From: Mikania micrantha | Taxonomy: Eukaryota; Streptophyta; Magnoliopsida; Asterales; Asteraceae | Length of the DNA stretch: 64,000 nt | Reading direction: 5' to 3' | Assembly: GCA_009363875.1 (NCBI GenBank) | Contig: CM018680.1 | Location: 65,879,279-65,943,278, forward strand | Shown: piece after piece, positions 11,580-23,059 of the stretch | Position numbering within the stretch: position 1 is the first letter of the stretch | How the letters are laid out: each line of letters begins with the position of its first letter | The notes under the pieces: generated by a model | What the model was told of the DNA's origin: nothing | The model's database searches: none | Seen by the model: only the letters and a program-made list of their open reading frames with translations | Position numbers and translations under genes: made by a program

Positions 11580-12825
11580 TAGGCCTATAAACGAGCCGAA
11601 CGAACACGAACATAGGCGCGTTCGTGTTCGTGTTCGTGTTCGTTCATTTAGATTTAACCAAACACAAACACGAATATGAACACCTTAACGAACATAAATT
11701 TTGTGTTCGTGCTTGTTTATTAGGAAAACTATGTTAGTATCCCGTGTATTACCCGGGTTGAATAAAAATTAATAAGTATTCAATAATATAAATTTAAAAA
11801 TTTTAAATGATTTTTTGATTTAAAACATGATCAACATTACATAGAAAATAAAATAATAATGTTGTATTTTAAAAAATTTCTTTTTCAAAGTTTGGTTTTA
11901 AACATTTCATTTTATAAAAGTTGTTTTTAAAAAATGTTATTTTTTACAACATTATTTAAGGATGTTATCTATTATTACATAAGTTGATAAAGAAAAATAA
12001 ATAAAGAGTTAATAATAATGACTTATAAATTATAAAAAGATTTTATGAGTTATAAATTTTTGGAAAAGTTTCATATTTTACAATAACTTAATTTTTAAAA
12101 TTGTGTTTTTTGATATTAAAATATTTTTCATTATATTAAGAAATCATTTTTAAGTGTATATATATATATATAAAATATAATTAATATTTAACACTATTGA
12201 GCGATATATTTTTTTAATATTAAGAAATTTTTTAATTAAAAAGGTATAAATAATAAATAATTGTATAATTAGTATTTTTATTAAAGTTGTGTATTTATTA
12301 GGAGAGAGAAGCGAGAAAAACAGTGTGAGGATACTATACAATTGTGACAAGTGTCCCCAACTATTTTCATTTATTAAGTATAATAGATGAATATGTTTGT
12401 GTTCGTTCATTAATAAATTAAACGAACTGTTCATGAACATAAATGAACACAAACGAACCAAAATAAAAGAACAAATATAAATGAACATCATTTAACACTA
12501 TTGAACAAATATAAACGAACACAATTGAAAAAGAATAAATGAACACAAACGACAAGTCTCTTAAATCTAAATATATATCATTTGTAAATTAGATAGTTAA
12601 CCGAACATAAATTAACATTACATAGTTAATGAACATAAACGAACATAACCAAACAGTTCATGAACATAAATAAACGAACACTAAGGTGTGTTCATGTTTA
12701 TTCATTTAACTTAACGAACACAAATTTTATGTTCTTGTTCGTTCATTAATTAAATAAACGAACATAAACGAACTTCCTGCCGAACAGTTCACGAACATGA
12801 GCTGTTCGATTCGTTTACAGGCCTA
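11580..12825. mobile_element. hAT-like element, interrupted by a Helitron
   Basis: The ends TAGGCCTATAAACGAGCCGAAC and (inverted) TAGGCCTGTAAACGAATCGAAC match closely. The flanks TGTATAAT (11572-11579) and AGTATAAT (12826-12833) form an 8-bp duplication with one mismatch. The arms consist of GAACACGAAC/GTTCGTGTTC words. The middle is displaced by the Helitron at 11729-12387. The whole unit sits inside another short TIR-like repeat (about 11490-12955). Confidence 0.7.
11729..12387 (-). mobile_element. Non-autonomous Helitron nested in a hAT-like element
   Basis: On the minus strand it begins TCTATTATACTTAATAAATG after an A and contains GACACTTGTCAC near its start. It ends with the hairpin CCCGGGTAATACACGGG followed by ATACTAACATAG, before a T. 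The terminal ATAG differs from the usual CTRR. It belongs with the copy at 8121-8774. Confidence 0.6.
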
Positions 12826-13014
12826 AGTATAATAGAGAAATATTGGAAAAGTTTGTAGCAAAATTGTTAAACTATCAAACCACATAGAGCATAATGGTTA
12901 TTTTGAAAAGTATGGAGGAAAAGGGTTAAAACTGTAAAATCATAGGGAACAAAATTTTTTTTTTCTTTAACTAATAATATTTTAATCTTTATTCATATTT
13001 ATGATCCATAATCT

Positions 13015-13275
13015 ATAATCTAAATCCGTATGTGTAGTTTCATTCCATAATAAATAATAACTATATATTAATAACTAAATAGGAGATAATCTGAAAAATC
13101 AAAAAATAGATGACATATATTATTGACATGTGAAATCAATTATTTTTATAAAATTAAGATATTAAGATAAGATTAGCATACATAAAATTAAATACAACTT
13201 TGTTTAAATAATAATTAATGATGTTAGATGGTTTTTTAAACGCAAAAATGTAGTGTACAAGGCATAGGAGGCATG
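13015..13275. other. Shared duplication-unit sequence
   Basis: It matches 53645-53910 of copy B with few changes, including CATTCCATAATAAATAA and GGCATAGGAGGCATGTA. I see no gene. Confidence 0.5.
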
Positions 13276-13771
13276 TAAACGATAAAGGTAAATAGTGTTA
13301 TTTTATGTCAATAAGTTGGAAGTAATTTTGAAAAGCTAGAATTTTTAGTTTCTAAAAAACTACTTATCACCCTTTTACAAAAAAAACTATTTTCAAAATT
13401 CCTTTTAAGTTTAAAAAACAACTTATTGACTTATTGACTTTTTGAAAAAAATAATAAGTCAATAAGTTTGTATGCAATAATATTTTATAAAATTTGTATG
13501 TCTGATATTATTAATTGTTTATAAAATAATAATTATTGAACGTTTAAAAATAACATATTACAAATAATGATTAAGAATTAAAAAAATATATTTTAAGATA
13601 TTATATAATTGAAATTTTCTTATGATTTATTAATTTTGATGATAAAAATATCTATTTGTTTTATATTTAATTGTATAATTTTATTATTTAAAATGATTTA
13701 TTATTAATATTTAATATTAAAGATAATTGGTGTTTAATTAGAAAGAGAAACGAGAAAAGTTTTTTTAGAGC
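13276..13771. other. Copy-A-only AT-rich insertion sequence
   Basis: Absent from copy B. Bases 13320-13470 are a reversed relative of the Tourist-like MITE at 3811-4187. The remainder is AT-rich with no recognised boundaries. Confidence 0.35.
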
Positions 13772-13774
13772 TTA

Positions 13775-15598
13775 GACTATCCACAGCGGTCACCCCACTG
13801 AAACCCTTCCCCACTGAAATTTCATGCCACGTCATCACCCCACTGAAAACCTTAAACACCCACAATGGTCACCCCACTGAAAACCCTTCCCCACTATTCC
13901 ACGCCATCAACATTTTTTAAATTTAATTGATTTATTTAATTTTTTTTTTGCAAACTAAAAATAATAAACTTAGAATTTAATTAAACCATTCAAATAATGA
14001 TACAAATAAAATAAAAATTACATTGCAAATTTAAATAAAAAAAACCATACAAAAAAAACTAACAATTCAAATAAAATTTAACGATATTTATCCAAGAGTT
14101 TCTTTTTCATTTTTTTCATTATTTCACGATCTTCGTCGTCGAGCATGTCGGGAGGCAAAGACTCAAGTGCTCTGAGGTCGGCTCGGAGAGTTTTCTCTTC
14201 GTGCATTTTTTCCTTTCTTCGTGTTTTTGTTTTTGAAAAGTTGTGAAAGCTTGGAGTTGATCAGCGAGTTCGGTTGTTGACGGGTTAGAGGAGACGGTTT
14301 GACGACTCGAAAAGGAAGTCCGTTTTGTTGTATCTCGACCCGTCGGTCTAACATGTTCCGGTGGGGTGTCGAACTCGGCTTCTTCTTCGTCATCCTCGAG
14401 GTTAACCGCGTAATTTGAATGTGCGGTCGAACCCCCCGGCGAATACTCGTTCGATTCGGAGTTTTTGGTTCTTTTTGAAGAACCTTGGACCTCGTTACCT
14501 TCTTGGTAAAGAACACGGAATTTTGGTGACTCTTTTATCGCCACCCAAACGTGGTAGTGGTTAAACGTTTGGCCGTTACTCTTTAGTTGGTATTCCTTTT
14601 CGGCCCATTTCAACACGTTCTCGTCGCTCATCCCGCTTTTTCGGTTGTTGGCGCAGTTGCTATAGATCCCATTAAACTTTGTTAACTTGGTGCACATATC
14701 CTTCCACTTTGAATTTAGTTGATGATATGTGCGGTATTCGGCATCGAATCCCATCACATTGTGCCAACTAACGGTTACTTTTTTCCAAAAATTTTCACGT
14801 TTTTGCGAGTTACCTACAAAAAAAATTAATCAAAAGTAAGTAAAAAAATTAAACCATTTAAAATAATATATAACAAAACTAAGTAATCAACTTTTTACCT
14901 TTGGTTTTGTTCTCGGATTCGTCCATGTAACATCTTCCGAGAGCGATTTATTCATCGTGAGTCCATTGCTTCGGTGCCATTGGACCACTACTCGGCCCTG
15001 TTCCGGCCGGCTGTTTGTTTTTGTTACCTTTTTTGCGTTTTTGAGTGTCTTGTGTCTCCGGTACGACCTCGTTATCATGTTGACTCGGTGACACAAAATC
15101 AGATTCGAACCTAGGTTGGGAGTAGGGAGCAAAACCGGGTTGAAAGTTTGAAAGAGATTGGAAGTTTGGTGGATGTTGTTGAAAGTGTTGGATGTTTGGG
15201 TTTTGTTGTAGTTGAACCAATAAATTTTTAAGCGATTCAGGATCGTATGAGAACGGGTTGAATTCGGGATTGAGATTGTTAGGCCTTGGATTCATTTTTG
15301 TAATTTTTTTAAAAAAATATAGAGAGAAAGATGAAAGATGAAGAGATTTGGGTGGTTTTTTGGGTAAAAAGGTTGGGTATTTATTTAGTTTAAAAAATTT
15401 GTTTTTTTTTTTTAATTTTTTTGCCGTTGCCCAACGGTTAAATTCATGTGGCCAATCACATTGCTCCATCTTCGACGGGGAGCGGGAGCCGTTGGTGGCA
15501 TTTGAGCGGGGGCCGCGGGCAAGGGGGCGGTGTTCCCGCTAGACACCGCGGCGGGGAAGGGCACCGCTGGCCCAACGGGACGCCCATTGTAGGTAGCC
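13775..15598 (-). mobile_element. PIF/Harbinger-type element carrying only the Myb-like ORF
   Basis: The ends GACTATCCACAGCGG and (inverted) GGCTACCTACAATGGG are imperfect TIRs. They are flanked by the TTA target duplication (13772-13774 and 15599-15601) typical of this superfamily. Subterminal CACCCCACTGAAA repeats lie at 13790-13890. A GC-rich arm lies at 15470-15590. It encodes a Myb/SANT-like accessory protein remnant on the minus strand but no DDE transposase, so it would depend on another element. Confidence 0.75.
14078..15295 (-). pseudogene. Decayed Myb/SANT-like accessory protein (ORF1) of PIF/Harbinger
   Basis: In PIF/Harbinger elements this protein binds DNA and assists the transposase. 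Exon 1 (15295-14899) starts MNPRPNNLNPEFNPF, has a Gln/Pro-rich stretch, and reaches the SANT start PKQWTHDE, where a TAA stop breaks the frame. Exon 1 then continues to a GT donor. The intron is 14898-14814. Exon 2 carries NFWKKVTVSWHNVMGF and HQLNSKWKDM of the trihelix-like domain, an acidic Ser-rich linker, and a basic coiled C-terminus. A frameshift near 14206 separates KHEERKK from a downstream MHEEKTLRADLRALESLPPD segment ending at TAA 14078-14080. Plant databases often label such proteins as NAM-associated C-terminal domain or glutathione S-transferase T3-like. Confidence 0.75.
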
Positions 15599-15639
15599 TT
15601 ATTAAAGATAACAATTGGCCATACTAACTATTTTTTATT

Positions 15640-16150
15640 ATAATAAAGATTACCGTACATTAATACATGGGTCAAACCTCTCCTATGAAAATCCATTTCT
15701 CAAATGTTATATTAAATTATTAATGACAAGGATTGCATTTTAGTTATGCTATTAATACTTGATGAAATTTTCTATTTTTATTGAATTTTTTTTAAAACTC
15801 TGAAACCAATGTTTTTTAAGTAAGTTTTTCGAAAAAAATTAAAAAGTAATTTCTCGAAAAGAAACTTTTTCTTCCTAGTTTTTTTTTTGGAAAAAAACTT
15901 AACAGAAGAAGGTTTTTACAAAAATAGAAATATTTTTAATAAAAACATAGAAAAAAGAACGTTTTTAAATAAAAAATAAAAAAAATAGAAAAATAGAAAA
16001 TGGACGATTTTATAAGAAATGAAAAGAACCTCTACATACATAATATAATTATTACAATAAATATAAAACACAAAAAAAAACGTGTGATAATTAGAAGGAC
16101 GAAATAATACAACTAAAGTAAGGTAAAGAAGACTAGAAGAGTATGTTCTG
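15640..16150. other. Shared duplication-unit sequence
   Basis: It matches 53960-54430 of copy B (ATGGGTCAAACCTCTCC onward). I see no gene. Confidence 0.5.
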
Positions 16151-16160
16151 CTGTCAGCAA

Positions 16161-16788
16161 TAGGGGTGCAAACAAACCAAGGCAGCTCATGAAATACTCG
16201 GGATCTGATCGATAAAAAGCTCGAATGAGCCGAGCTCGAGCTTTACATATCAAGCTCGAGCCGGTTTGCGAGCCTTAACGAGCTTTTTGAATATATAATT
16301 TTTATTTATTATGTTTATTTATAAAATTAATTATTTTTATCATGGTTGTAAAAATCCCCGACTAAGCCGATTAATCGTTAGCCCCTAAGGCCGACTAGGC
16401 CCGACTATCCGATTAGTTGGCCAATTAATCCCGAATAATCCCTAGTCCCCACCGACCGACCGACTAGCGACTAGCGATTAACGATTTCTGCAATATTGAT
16501 TTTTATATATACAATTATGATAAATATATTTAAATCATATATTTTATGTTAAATTCAGAAAATAGAATTATAAATATAATTAAATTAGTAATTAAAGTAA
16601 AAAAAATAAATAAATAAAATCTAAACGAGCCGAGTTCGAGCCTAAAAATTTTCTAACGAGTCGAGCTCGAGCCTGGTCAATAAAGCTTTAATCGAGCCGT
16701 TTTAACGAGCCGAGCTCGAGCCTTAACGAGCCGAGCTCGAGCTCGAGCCTTAACGAGCCAATATTCGTTTCGGCTCGTTTACACCCTG
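16161..16788. mobile_element. hAT-like element with GAGCTCGAGC-type arms
   Basis: The ends TAGGGGTGCAAACAAACC and (inverted) CAGGGTGTAAACGAGCC are flanked by the 8-bp duplication GTCAGCAA (16153-16160 and 16789-16796). Copy B near 54428-54440 carries the single unduplicated site GTCGGCAA. A second GC-rich insert with CCGACTAG/CTAGTCGG-like words lies inside at about 16340-16500. Confidence 0.75.
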
Positions 16789-16867
16789 GTCAGCAAAACT
16801 GTTAATAACTTAATACCTAGAATTTCTTTCATAACATCTTACGTTCTGGTCAAACGAACAATAAATG

Positions 16868-17195
16868 CATGGACGTTGACTATTCAACCCGAATAAAATT
16901 TATGAAAAATTACGAAAACGTCCATTTGACAAGGTTTTTTTCCTTAAAATGTTCTTTTGATTTTTTTAATGTATCAAAATATCCACACCTTTTATGTGTG
17001 CCAACACACGAAAGTATACATGCATCTGCCTACTTAGGCCATTCAACCTTAATAAAATTTAGGAAAAATTACCAAAATATCTATTTGACCAGCTTTCACT
17101 TAAAATGTTCATTTGACTTTTTCATGCATCGAAATGTAAATATCTTTATGTGTGCCGGCGCCCTAAGTATATAGGTGTCCACCTACTTAGCCAAC
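16868..17195 (+). repeat. Tandem duplication of a unit of about 160 bp
   Basis: Two copies of a block containing AATAAAATTTA, CATTTGAC, TTAAAATGTTC and TATGTGTGCC lie head to tail, starting near 16888 and 17050. Copy B (54515-54640) has only one. The open frame 16869-17174 follows from the repeat and I do not call it a gene. Confidence 0.6.
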
Positions 17196-17214
17196 CATGT
17201 AAAGTTTGCCACGT

Positions 17215-17330
17215 GTCCTATACAGGCATCCACACTTATATTTACAGGCGTCCGCTCGTGAAATACAGGTCTGCCCATGAATTACAGTCGTCCGCCCATA
17301 GATTACAAACGCCTATGTCAGAGTATATGG
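17215..17330 (+). repeat. Degenerate minisatellite, period about 24 bp (copy A)
   Basis: Units resemble TTACAGGCGTCCGCCCATGAA. About four units are present here and about eight in copy B (54980-55175), so copy number differs between the paralogous segments. Confidence 0.6.
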
Positions 17331-18616
17331 GCGTTGGTGCCCATAGAGAACATGTTGCAAGCTTTGTTTGGTTGGCTTCAAAGGCGGACACATGCACACT
17401 CACAGGCGCCAACGCCCATAATGGAATGGATATTTGAAAAGTCAAATTGACATTTTGAGAAAAAAACCTTATTAAATGACTATTTTGAGAATTTTCTCTA
17501 AAATTTAAGAACAACATCATTGACTCATATGCTACTAATGCTACTAGTTCTACTAATGCTACTTTTTTATTATTTTATTTTGAACGCTCATATTCTATAG
17601 TCTCTAATAATTTTAGCATTTATATATTACTAGGGTTTACCCGTGTGCTGCTGCGGTAATCCCGTGCTAAACAGATAATAATATGATATCTACTTAATTA
17701 AAATTTTACAAGAAAAATATTGAGTCATATCACTTTTTTATATGGATATTTGATCATGATGGCGGTCGCAATATCATAAATATCAAACATATACCAAAAA
17801 ACTTGTCATAACGGGTGTTACTCAGTCCAAAACAATAAATTGAACTGTGACAAAAGCAAGTATTATTTTTAATTAGTTCATTAAATTAGAATTGATAATA
17901 ATTAATATTTTTTAACTCCAGTGGATTTTCGTGTGCTAAGTATAGCGAATCGTCATGAGACCATATCCCCCATATTAGAGGAAACCGGATAAATCTATAA
18001 AGCATCCCCTTTCTTAGATTTGAACATTTGAATGTTTAATTATTTAACCTAGAACTGTTACTATTTTTTTTTTCTTATGATCACGAAATTCATGAAACAA
18101 AAAAATTTTTTTTGTCCCAGGCAAGATTCGAATGCTCACATGCATGAAGTAGTATACCTATATCACCCACAATTTGCCATTTGATTGCCTCCCAAAAGAT
18201 AACAATGTTGACACCATTACCTATATATATAAAATAAAAATGTTAAGAACTACAAACCCAAATATAAGCTCACAATGTTAAAAATTCGCTCTGTCGATAT
18301 AAGTGTTCAATCACAACGACAATTACAAAATCACGAATCAAACGAAAAAACCGGCCGCAATGGTTATTAATCCGTCCTAAAACAATAAATTGAGTTGTAA
18401 GAAAAGCAAATATCAATTGTACGAAATACGAACCCAAACATAATATCACAATGTTAAAAATCGTATAACTAAAAGAAAAAAGAAAAAGATGTTCGTAGCT
18501 GTAAAATCTACCATCAAGATATTCAAACATAAAAGTAAACAAATGAGAACATAAAGTAAACAACTATATAATTATTTTTTTCTAACTAATAACATTATTT
18601 AATTAGTATCGTTACC

Positions 18617-18659
<43 letters not shown>

Positions 18660-19043
18660 GTATATGTATATCTACATGTGTACGCTCTATAGAGAAAAAA
18701 AACTCCCAAGGATTTGAGCATGCGTCTGGGCAGGGCAGGGCAGGGCAAGAATCTCTAAGCTTTAATGTTTTGTCATTTAATCTAAACATCATAGTTTTCT
18801 TTTTTCTACTTTCAATATTTTATATAAAAACAAAAATAATAAAAAAAATAATATTACAATTCATAGGTAATCATTACCTTTTATAAATGTATATATACCA
18901 TGAGTTTATCAGCTAACCTCACATTAAAAAGGATAAAAGAATAATCTTAAATATCAAAATCCATATAAGATAAAAGTAGCAGTTGTAAAACCATAAATTA
19001 TAAAACACAAAAGTTTTAAATACAAATCATAAATCCTAAAGCA
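17331..19043. other. Shared duplication-unit sequence with a recurring AAAACAATAAATTGA motif
   Basis: It matches copy B 55190-57080. The motif AACAATAAATTGA plus flanking GTAA/AAAGCAA recurs at about 17832, 18378, 21270, 56350, 56475, 55665 (diverged) and 60490. It appears to be an old dispersed or tandem repeat. A (TA)n(TG)n-like microsatellite lies at 18620-18660. No gene is recognised. Confidence 0.5.
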
Positions 19044-19048
19044 CCAAG

Positions 19049-21091
19049 TGTGACAATTATGTTTGAGGATTACGTCATCGATCATTGACTGAAAACACAT
19101 GTCATCGTAGGAGAAACGGAGTTTCGGATTCTCCGGAATCGAAAAACGAAGAAAAATTCAAAGATATTTATTTCCGGAATCCGTCGTGGTACGCCAAGGC
19201 CAATTTGAGGATCCTTGGCGGTACGCGATGAGTCAAAATATCTAAAGGACTCTGGAATTCTTCGCGGTACGCCAAGCTCCATTCCACCTTCCTTGATGGT
19301 ACGCGACGAGTGAAGCGGTTTACAGAATCAGATTGGAAAGTCCATTTTCATGCAGAATGTTTATTTTCTTCATTCTCTCGAACTCTAGCTTCATTTTGAC
19401 GATCAAATCAACTTCCCAACTCCAAAACTCTGCTTCCAAGTCATCAGAACACCCGGATCGTGCCAGGGAACGTTTATACAAGTCCTGATCATCGTTTTAT
19501 CCTAGAAATCCGTCCGATCAGGTAACGATTCGTGTTATCCTGCTAGTTTGATAATGGTTATATTTGATATTGTTTTTGAACGTAATGCAATAGTTATGAT
19601 TGTTGATTATTGCCAAGATGATGACTAAGAATGGTTAGAAACGAAGAACTAGATATGTTAACGGGTAAACACTTGTTTTGATCAGTTATAATGCCTGGTT
19701 ATAATTAAACTATATCTTAGATTTTAATGGTTTAAGCCATTTGATTATAACAATGATTGTGATTATCTTGATTATTCCTTGAAGTGCTAGATTAAATCCA
19801 AGTGTTTCAAACTAATCACAAGCATTAAGATAATCATTGGAATAATGATATGATGTTTATGACAACAATCATATTAGTACATTGAATATGGTTATTAAAC
19901 CTATTTTAATGTTACATTCTTATGCTTCATGATATTTGGGTGATCAATAATAAGGATTGACTATTCTCAAGCCAGAAATTCATCTAGAAACTGAGTGATA
20001 TAATCAGCAACAATAACTATTTGGTTAATTAGAAAACATTCTGATTAATTTAATGAGTCACCAACTATATATGTGGAATCTGAATTAATGTAGGTTCCAA
20101 CATTGTCCTACATTGTATGATATTCAACTAAATTAACTAATTAATAATTTAATATTAGTTGATGACTCAAAATGCAATGTCTTTGACATTGAACGTTCAG
20201 AAAGATCTAATCAGTAAGTTAAAACATAAATAACTTATAAAACATTAAATAATGCAGAATTAAACCATAGTACAAGTCTGCACGTTGTTGTGAAACTTTG
20301 ATATCTCAGGTGAGTTTCGTACAACCCCTTTTCTTTTTAATGATTTACAAATATCGGGGTATTTTTGTAAAACTGTTTTTGAACATATGATATGTATCAC
20401 GATTATCTGTGTGATTTCATGTGAACTTGTGGTGAACTGTAAGATTTCATGGGATTTTGCCGTTAGCTCTCTATCGAAATATCGAAAAAGTCCTCATTCC
20501 TGAACTGTATCTAGTTAACCCATGTGGGGCCAAACAAGAAACAATGATAGTACTATCGGCTGACAACCCATTCACTGGGAGGTTTTCTTCTCCCCTTGTG
20601 TGAATGTTTGTACCTGTTTTCATTACTCTCTTAATGTTAGTGAAAGACATTAAAATAATGAGGCTAAAAGATGCTTACCGACGGGTGGTGTCTTCAGATC
20701 GGAGTAGTTATAAAGGAAATAGATATGGGTCTCATTGTTATCTTTGGAATTGTGTATCAAAAACTCTCATATCATATCATATTGCGTTAGATCATTGATT
20801 ACAAACTCACCAGCTTTGTGCTAACTTTTCAAACTCAACATTTTTGCAGGTAGACAGTGACGGCGAGTGAGATTGCACTGCAGGCACTTGTAATTAAATA
20901 ACTTAGTTTATAAACTACAACTATAGTTTTGTAATAACAATACTCTTGTAATGTAATATCTTTTAGTTAATTTGTGTGTTTATGATACCGGATCAAGTAA
21001 GTTACACCCTATCTCTGAGACATAACCACTATGCTTCCGCAACCGTCTCAGTGTGATTAGTGATCAGGTGACGAGAGGTCAGGGTGTGACA
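19049..21091 (+). mobile_element. Second solo LTR, same family as 4528-6671
   Basis: It runs TGTGACA to TGTGACA, flanked by CCAAG (19044-19048) and CCAAT (21092-21096). Copy B shows the uninterrupted site near 60305. It is collinear with the LTR at 4528 throughout, including AGGTGAGTTTCGTACAACC near 20309, AACTCACCAGCTTTGTGCT near 20804, TTTTTGCAGGTAGACAGTG near 20840 and CTATGCTTCCGCAA near 21029. Confidence 0.85.
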
Positions 21092-21375
21092 CCAATGTTT
21101 TAAAAATAAAAGTAAAATATAAAAACGGTCAGTCGCGATGATATCATTACAAATCGTAAAGCACAAAAGTTTTTAAAACAAGAGAAAAAAATAAAAATAG
21201 GTTAAATTTGTGTCTCATAAAAAAGGTTGAGTCATGTAGCCGTAACGTGATGATAGTCAATCCATTTTAAAACAATAAATTGAATCATGCAATAGTGTAA
21301 TTTAAGTGGAGCATAAGCTTCGCCGTTAAAAAAAACCACTAAAATCTATGTATGTTCCATCCAGGTCTTTATTCT

Positions 21376-21585
21376 TATTTTTTTGAACGACATTTGATCT
21401 CAACGTGTGAACCATTTATTTTCAGGTCATGTCACCAAGGTTTAGTTACCATGACCTCCGTTGAGACCCCACCACCACCTTAAGAGGAAACCGTACCGGA
21501 AAACTCCAACCTTCCAAGGACCCCTATTTCGCCTCGAAAGGAATTTGAACCCGTGACCTTTCATTTGGAAAGCCCCTTTGTATCA
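21376..21585 (-). mobile_element. tRNA-derived SINE, copy 2 (inverted)
   Basis: It is the reverse complement of the SINE at 3027-3260, with the tail as TTTTTTTTGAACG on the left and the B box as GGAATTTGAACCC. It is flanked by the 13-bp duplication AGGTCTTTATTCT (21363-21375 and 21586-21598). Confidence 0.85.
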
Positions 21586-21743
21586 AGGTCTTTATTCTAG
21601 ATAGATAATTAATAGCATTGACTGCTTGTCGAATATTGCATGCTAAAATTTTCCAACTACCATTTCTATTTCTTGAGAGTCGGCATTAGCTGACTTTATC
21701 GTTTGGCCACAGTTTCAAATTTGCATAAAAAAAGTTAAATTTA

Positions 21744-22180
21744 GCTATACTAATAAATAAAAGTTTTAGGTGGCACATAACAATATGACATGTTTTAGAG
21801 ATTCTTAACATTTATTTACCTTCTCTCTCCTATTAAATATCTAATATTAAATATACTTTTAATATATTTTTAAAATAAAAAAAGATTTATTAATACGTTA
21901 AAATATATTAATATTAAATACACATTTAAAAAAAATTATTATTGATTATAAAATTTTCAAAAACAATTATTTGAAACACAATGTTTAAAGAAAAACAATC
22001 TATAAAAAAGTTAGTGTTTAAAGAAATAATAATATTATTTTAATACTTAAAATATTAAATCATACGAAATTGTAATCATATTTTATATTAAAAATTATCT
22101 TATTTTTGTCTAAATTTTCATTGATAATTATTCGTTACATTTTTTATGTAATTCGTGTAATACATGAGATACTAACATAG
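21744..22180 (+). mobile_element. Degenerate Helitron-like element
   Basis: It starts near GCTATACTAATAAATAAAAG and ends ATACATGAGATACTAACATAG before a T. These match the ends of the Helitron at 11729-12387. The terminal hairpin is eroded and the 5' TC is GC. It is present only in copy B. Confidence 0.5.
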
Positions 22181-23040
22181 TATTGAATATAAAAGACCTG
22201 ACGAGCTTTGGTTTTTCATTTTTTTTCCTAAACTACCCCAAATTAAATTCATATTATTTCCTATTTTAAGGTTAGGTTAAACTAAATAAGTCTTTTAACT
22301 TAAACTACCCCAAATTAACCTATTTTAATGACTATAACTAAAACATCGTTGTTACTCACTCTCAAAGCATTAACCCAAATAACTCTGTCAAGATAAAGTC
22401 AAATCTTGAATTTCTTAACATCATTGTAACACATATATAATGTTTTCTTCATTTACGAGTTTTCAAAAATTCATCACTGTTTAAAATGTAACATCGTTGT
22501 AAGTTTTTAACTTACAATACTTTAATTGTTTTAAGCACAAAACTTACAAGGATGTTGTGTTTTAAACAGTGATCAATTTTCCCAAACTTATAAAAAAAGG
22601 AAGTGTTGTAGATTTGCTACAATAATGCTAAATATATTTGGCTTTACCGTGACAAATTTATTTGAGTTAATATTTTAAGAGTGGATTATTATATGTTCAT
22701 AAACCTTTATATATAAGAACCAATAGAAGTTTGATATGTGACATGCTAAAAAAATAAAAACAATAATCAAGTAAAAAAATAAAAATCCAATACAAAAAAA
22801 ATCCAGTATAAAAAAAACAAAAATCTAGTGCAAAAAAAATATTGCAAAATAATCTAGAGCAAAAAAATATAGTACAAAAAAATTAAAATCTAGTAAAAAA
22901 ATTAAAATATAGTATAAAAAATAAGATGTTATGCGTAAATTATCATTCATTAATTTTTTTGGCTTGACACATTCAAGCTTTTATTGTTCCTACTGTTCTT
23001 AGACAAAAATATCATATTATTTGATAATTCTCCTATATAT
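22181..23040. other. Shared duplication-unit sequence, empty site for the 4528-6671 LTR
   Basis: It matches 4190-4525, 6672-6860 and 7710-8020 of copy A without the LTR and hAT insertions seen there. I see no gene. Confidence 0.6.
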
Positions 23041-23059
23041 ATATATATAGATATATATA

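Larger units (their letters stand above)
3705..21290 (+). repeat. Segmental tandem duplication, copy A
   Basis: Non-mobile blocks of this interval recur in the same order and orientation in 21655-60510. Matching pairs include 3705-3790/21660-21730, 4190-4525/22180-22510, 7710-8110/22720-23040 plus 48290-48350, 9010-9540/48420-49780, 10920-11345/50700-51105, 13020-13270/53640-53910, 15650-16150/53960-54430, 16830-17530/54480-55380, 17620-19040/55470-57080 and 21100-21290/60310-60510. Divergence is clear but moderate. I see no intact host gene in the shared sequence. Confidence 0.8.

Noticed and set aside
17150..17437. Pair of opposed frames around 17.2-17.5 kb as genes
   Set aside because: They overlap a degenerate minisatellite and are not conserved as frames in copy B.
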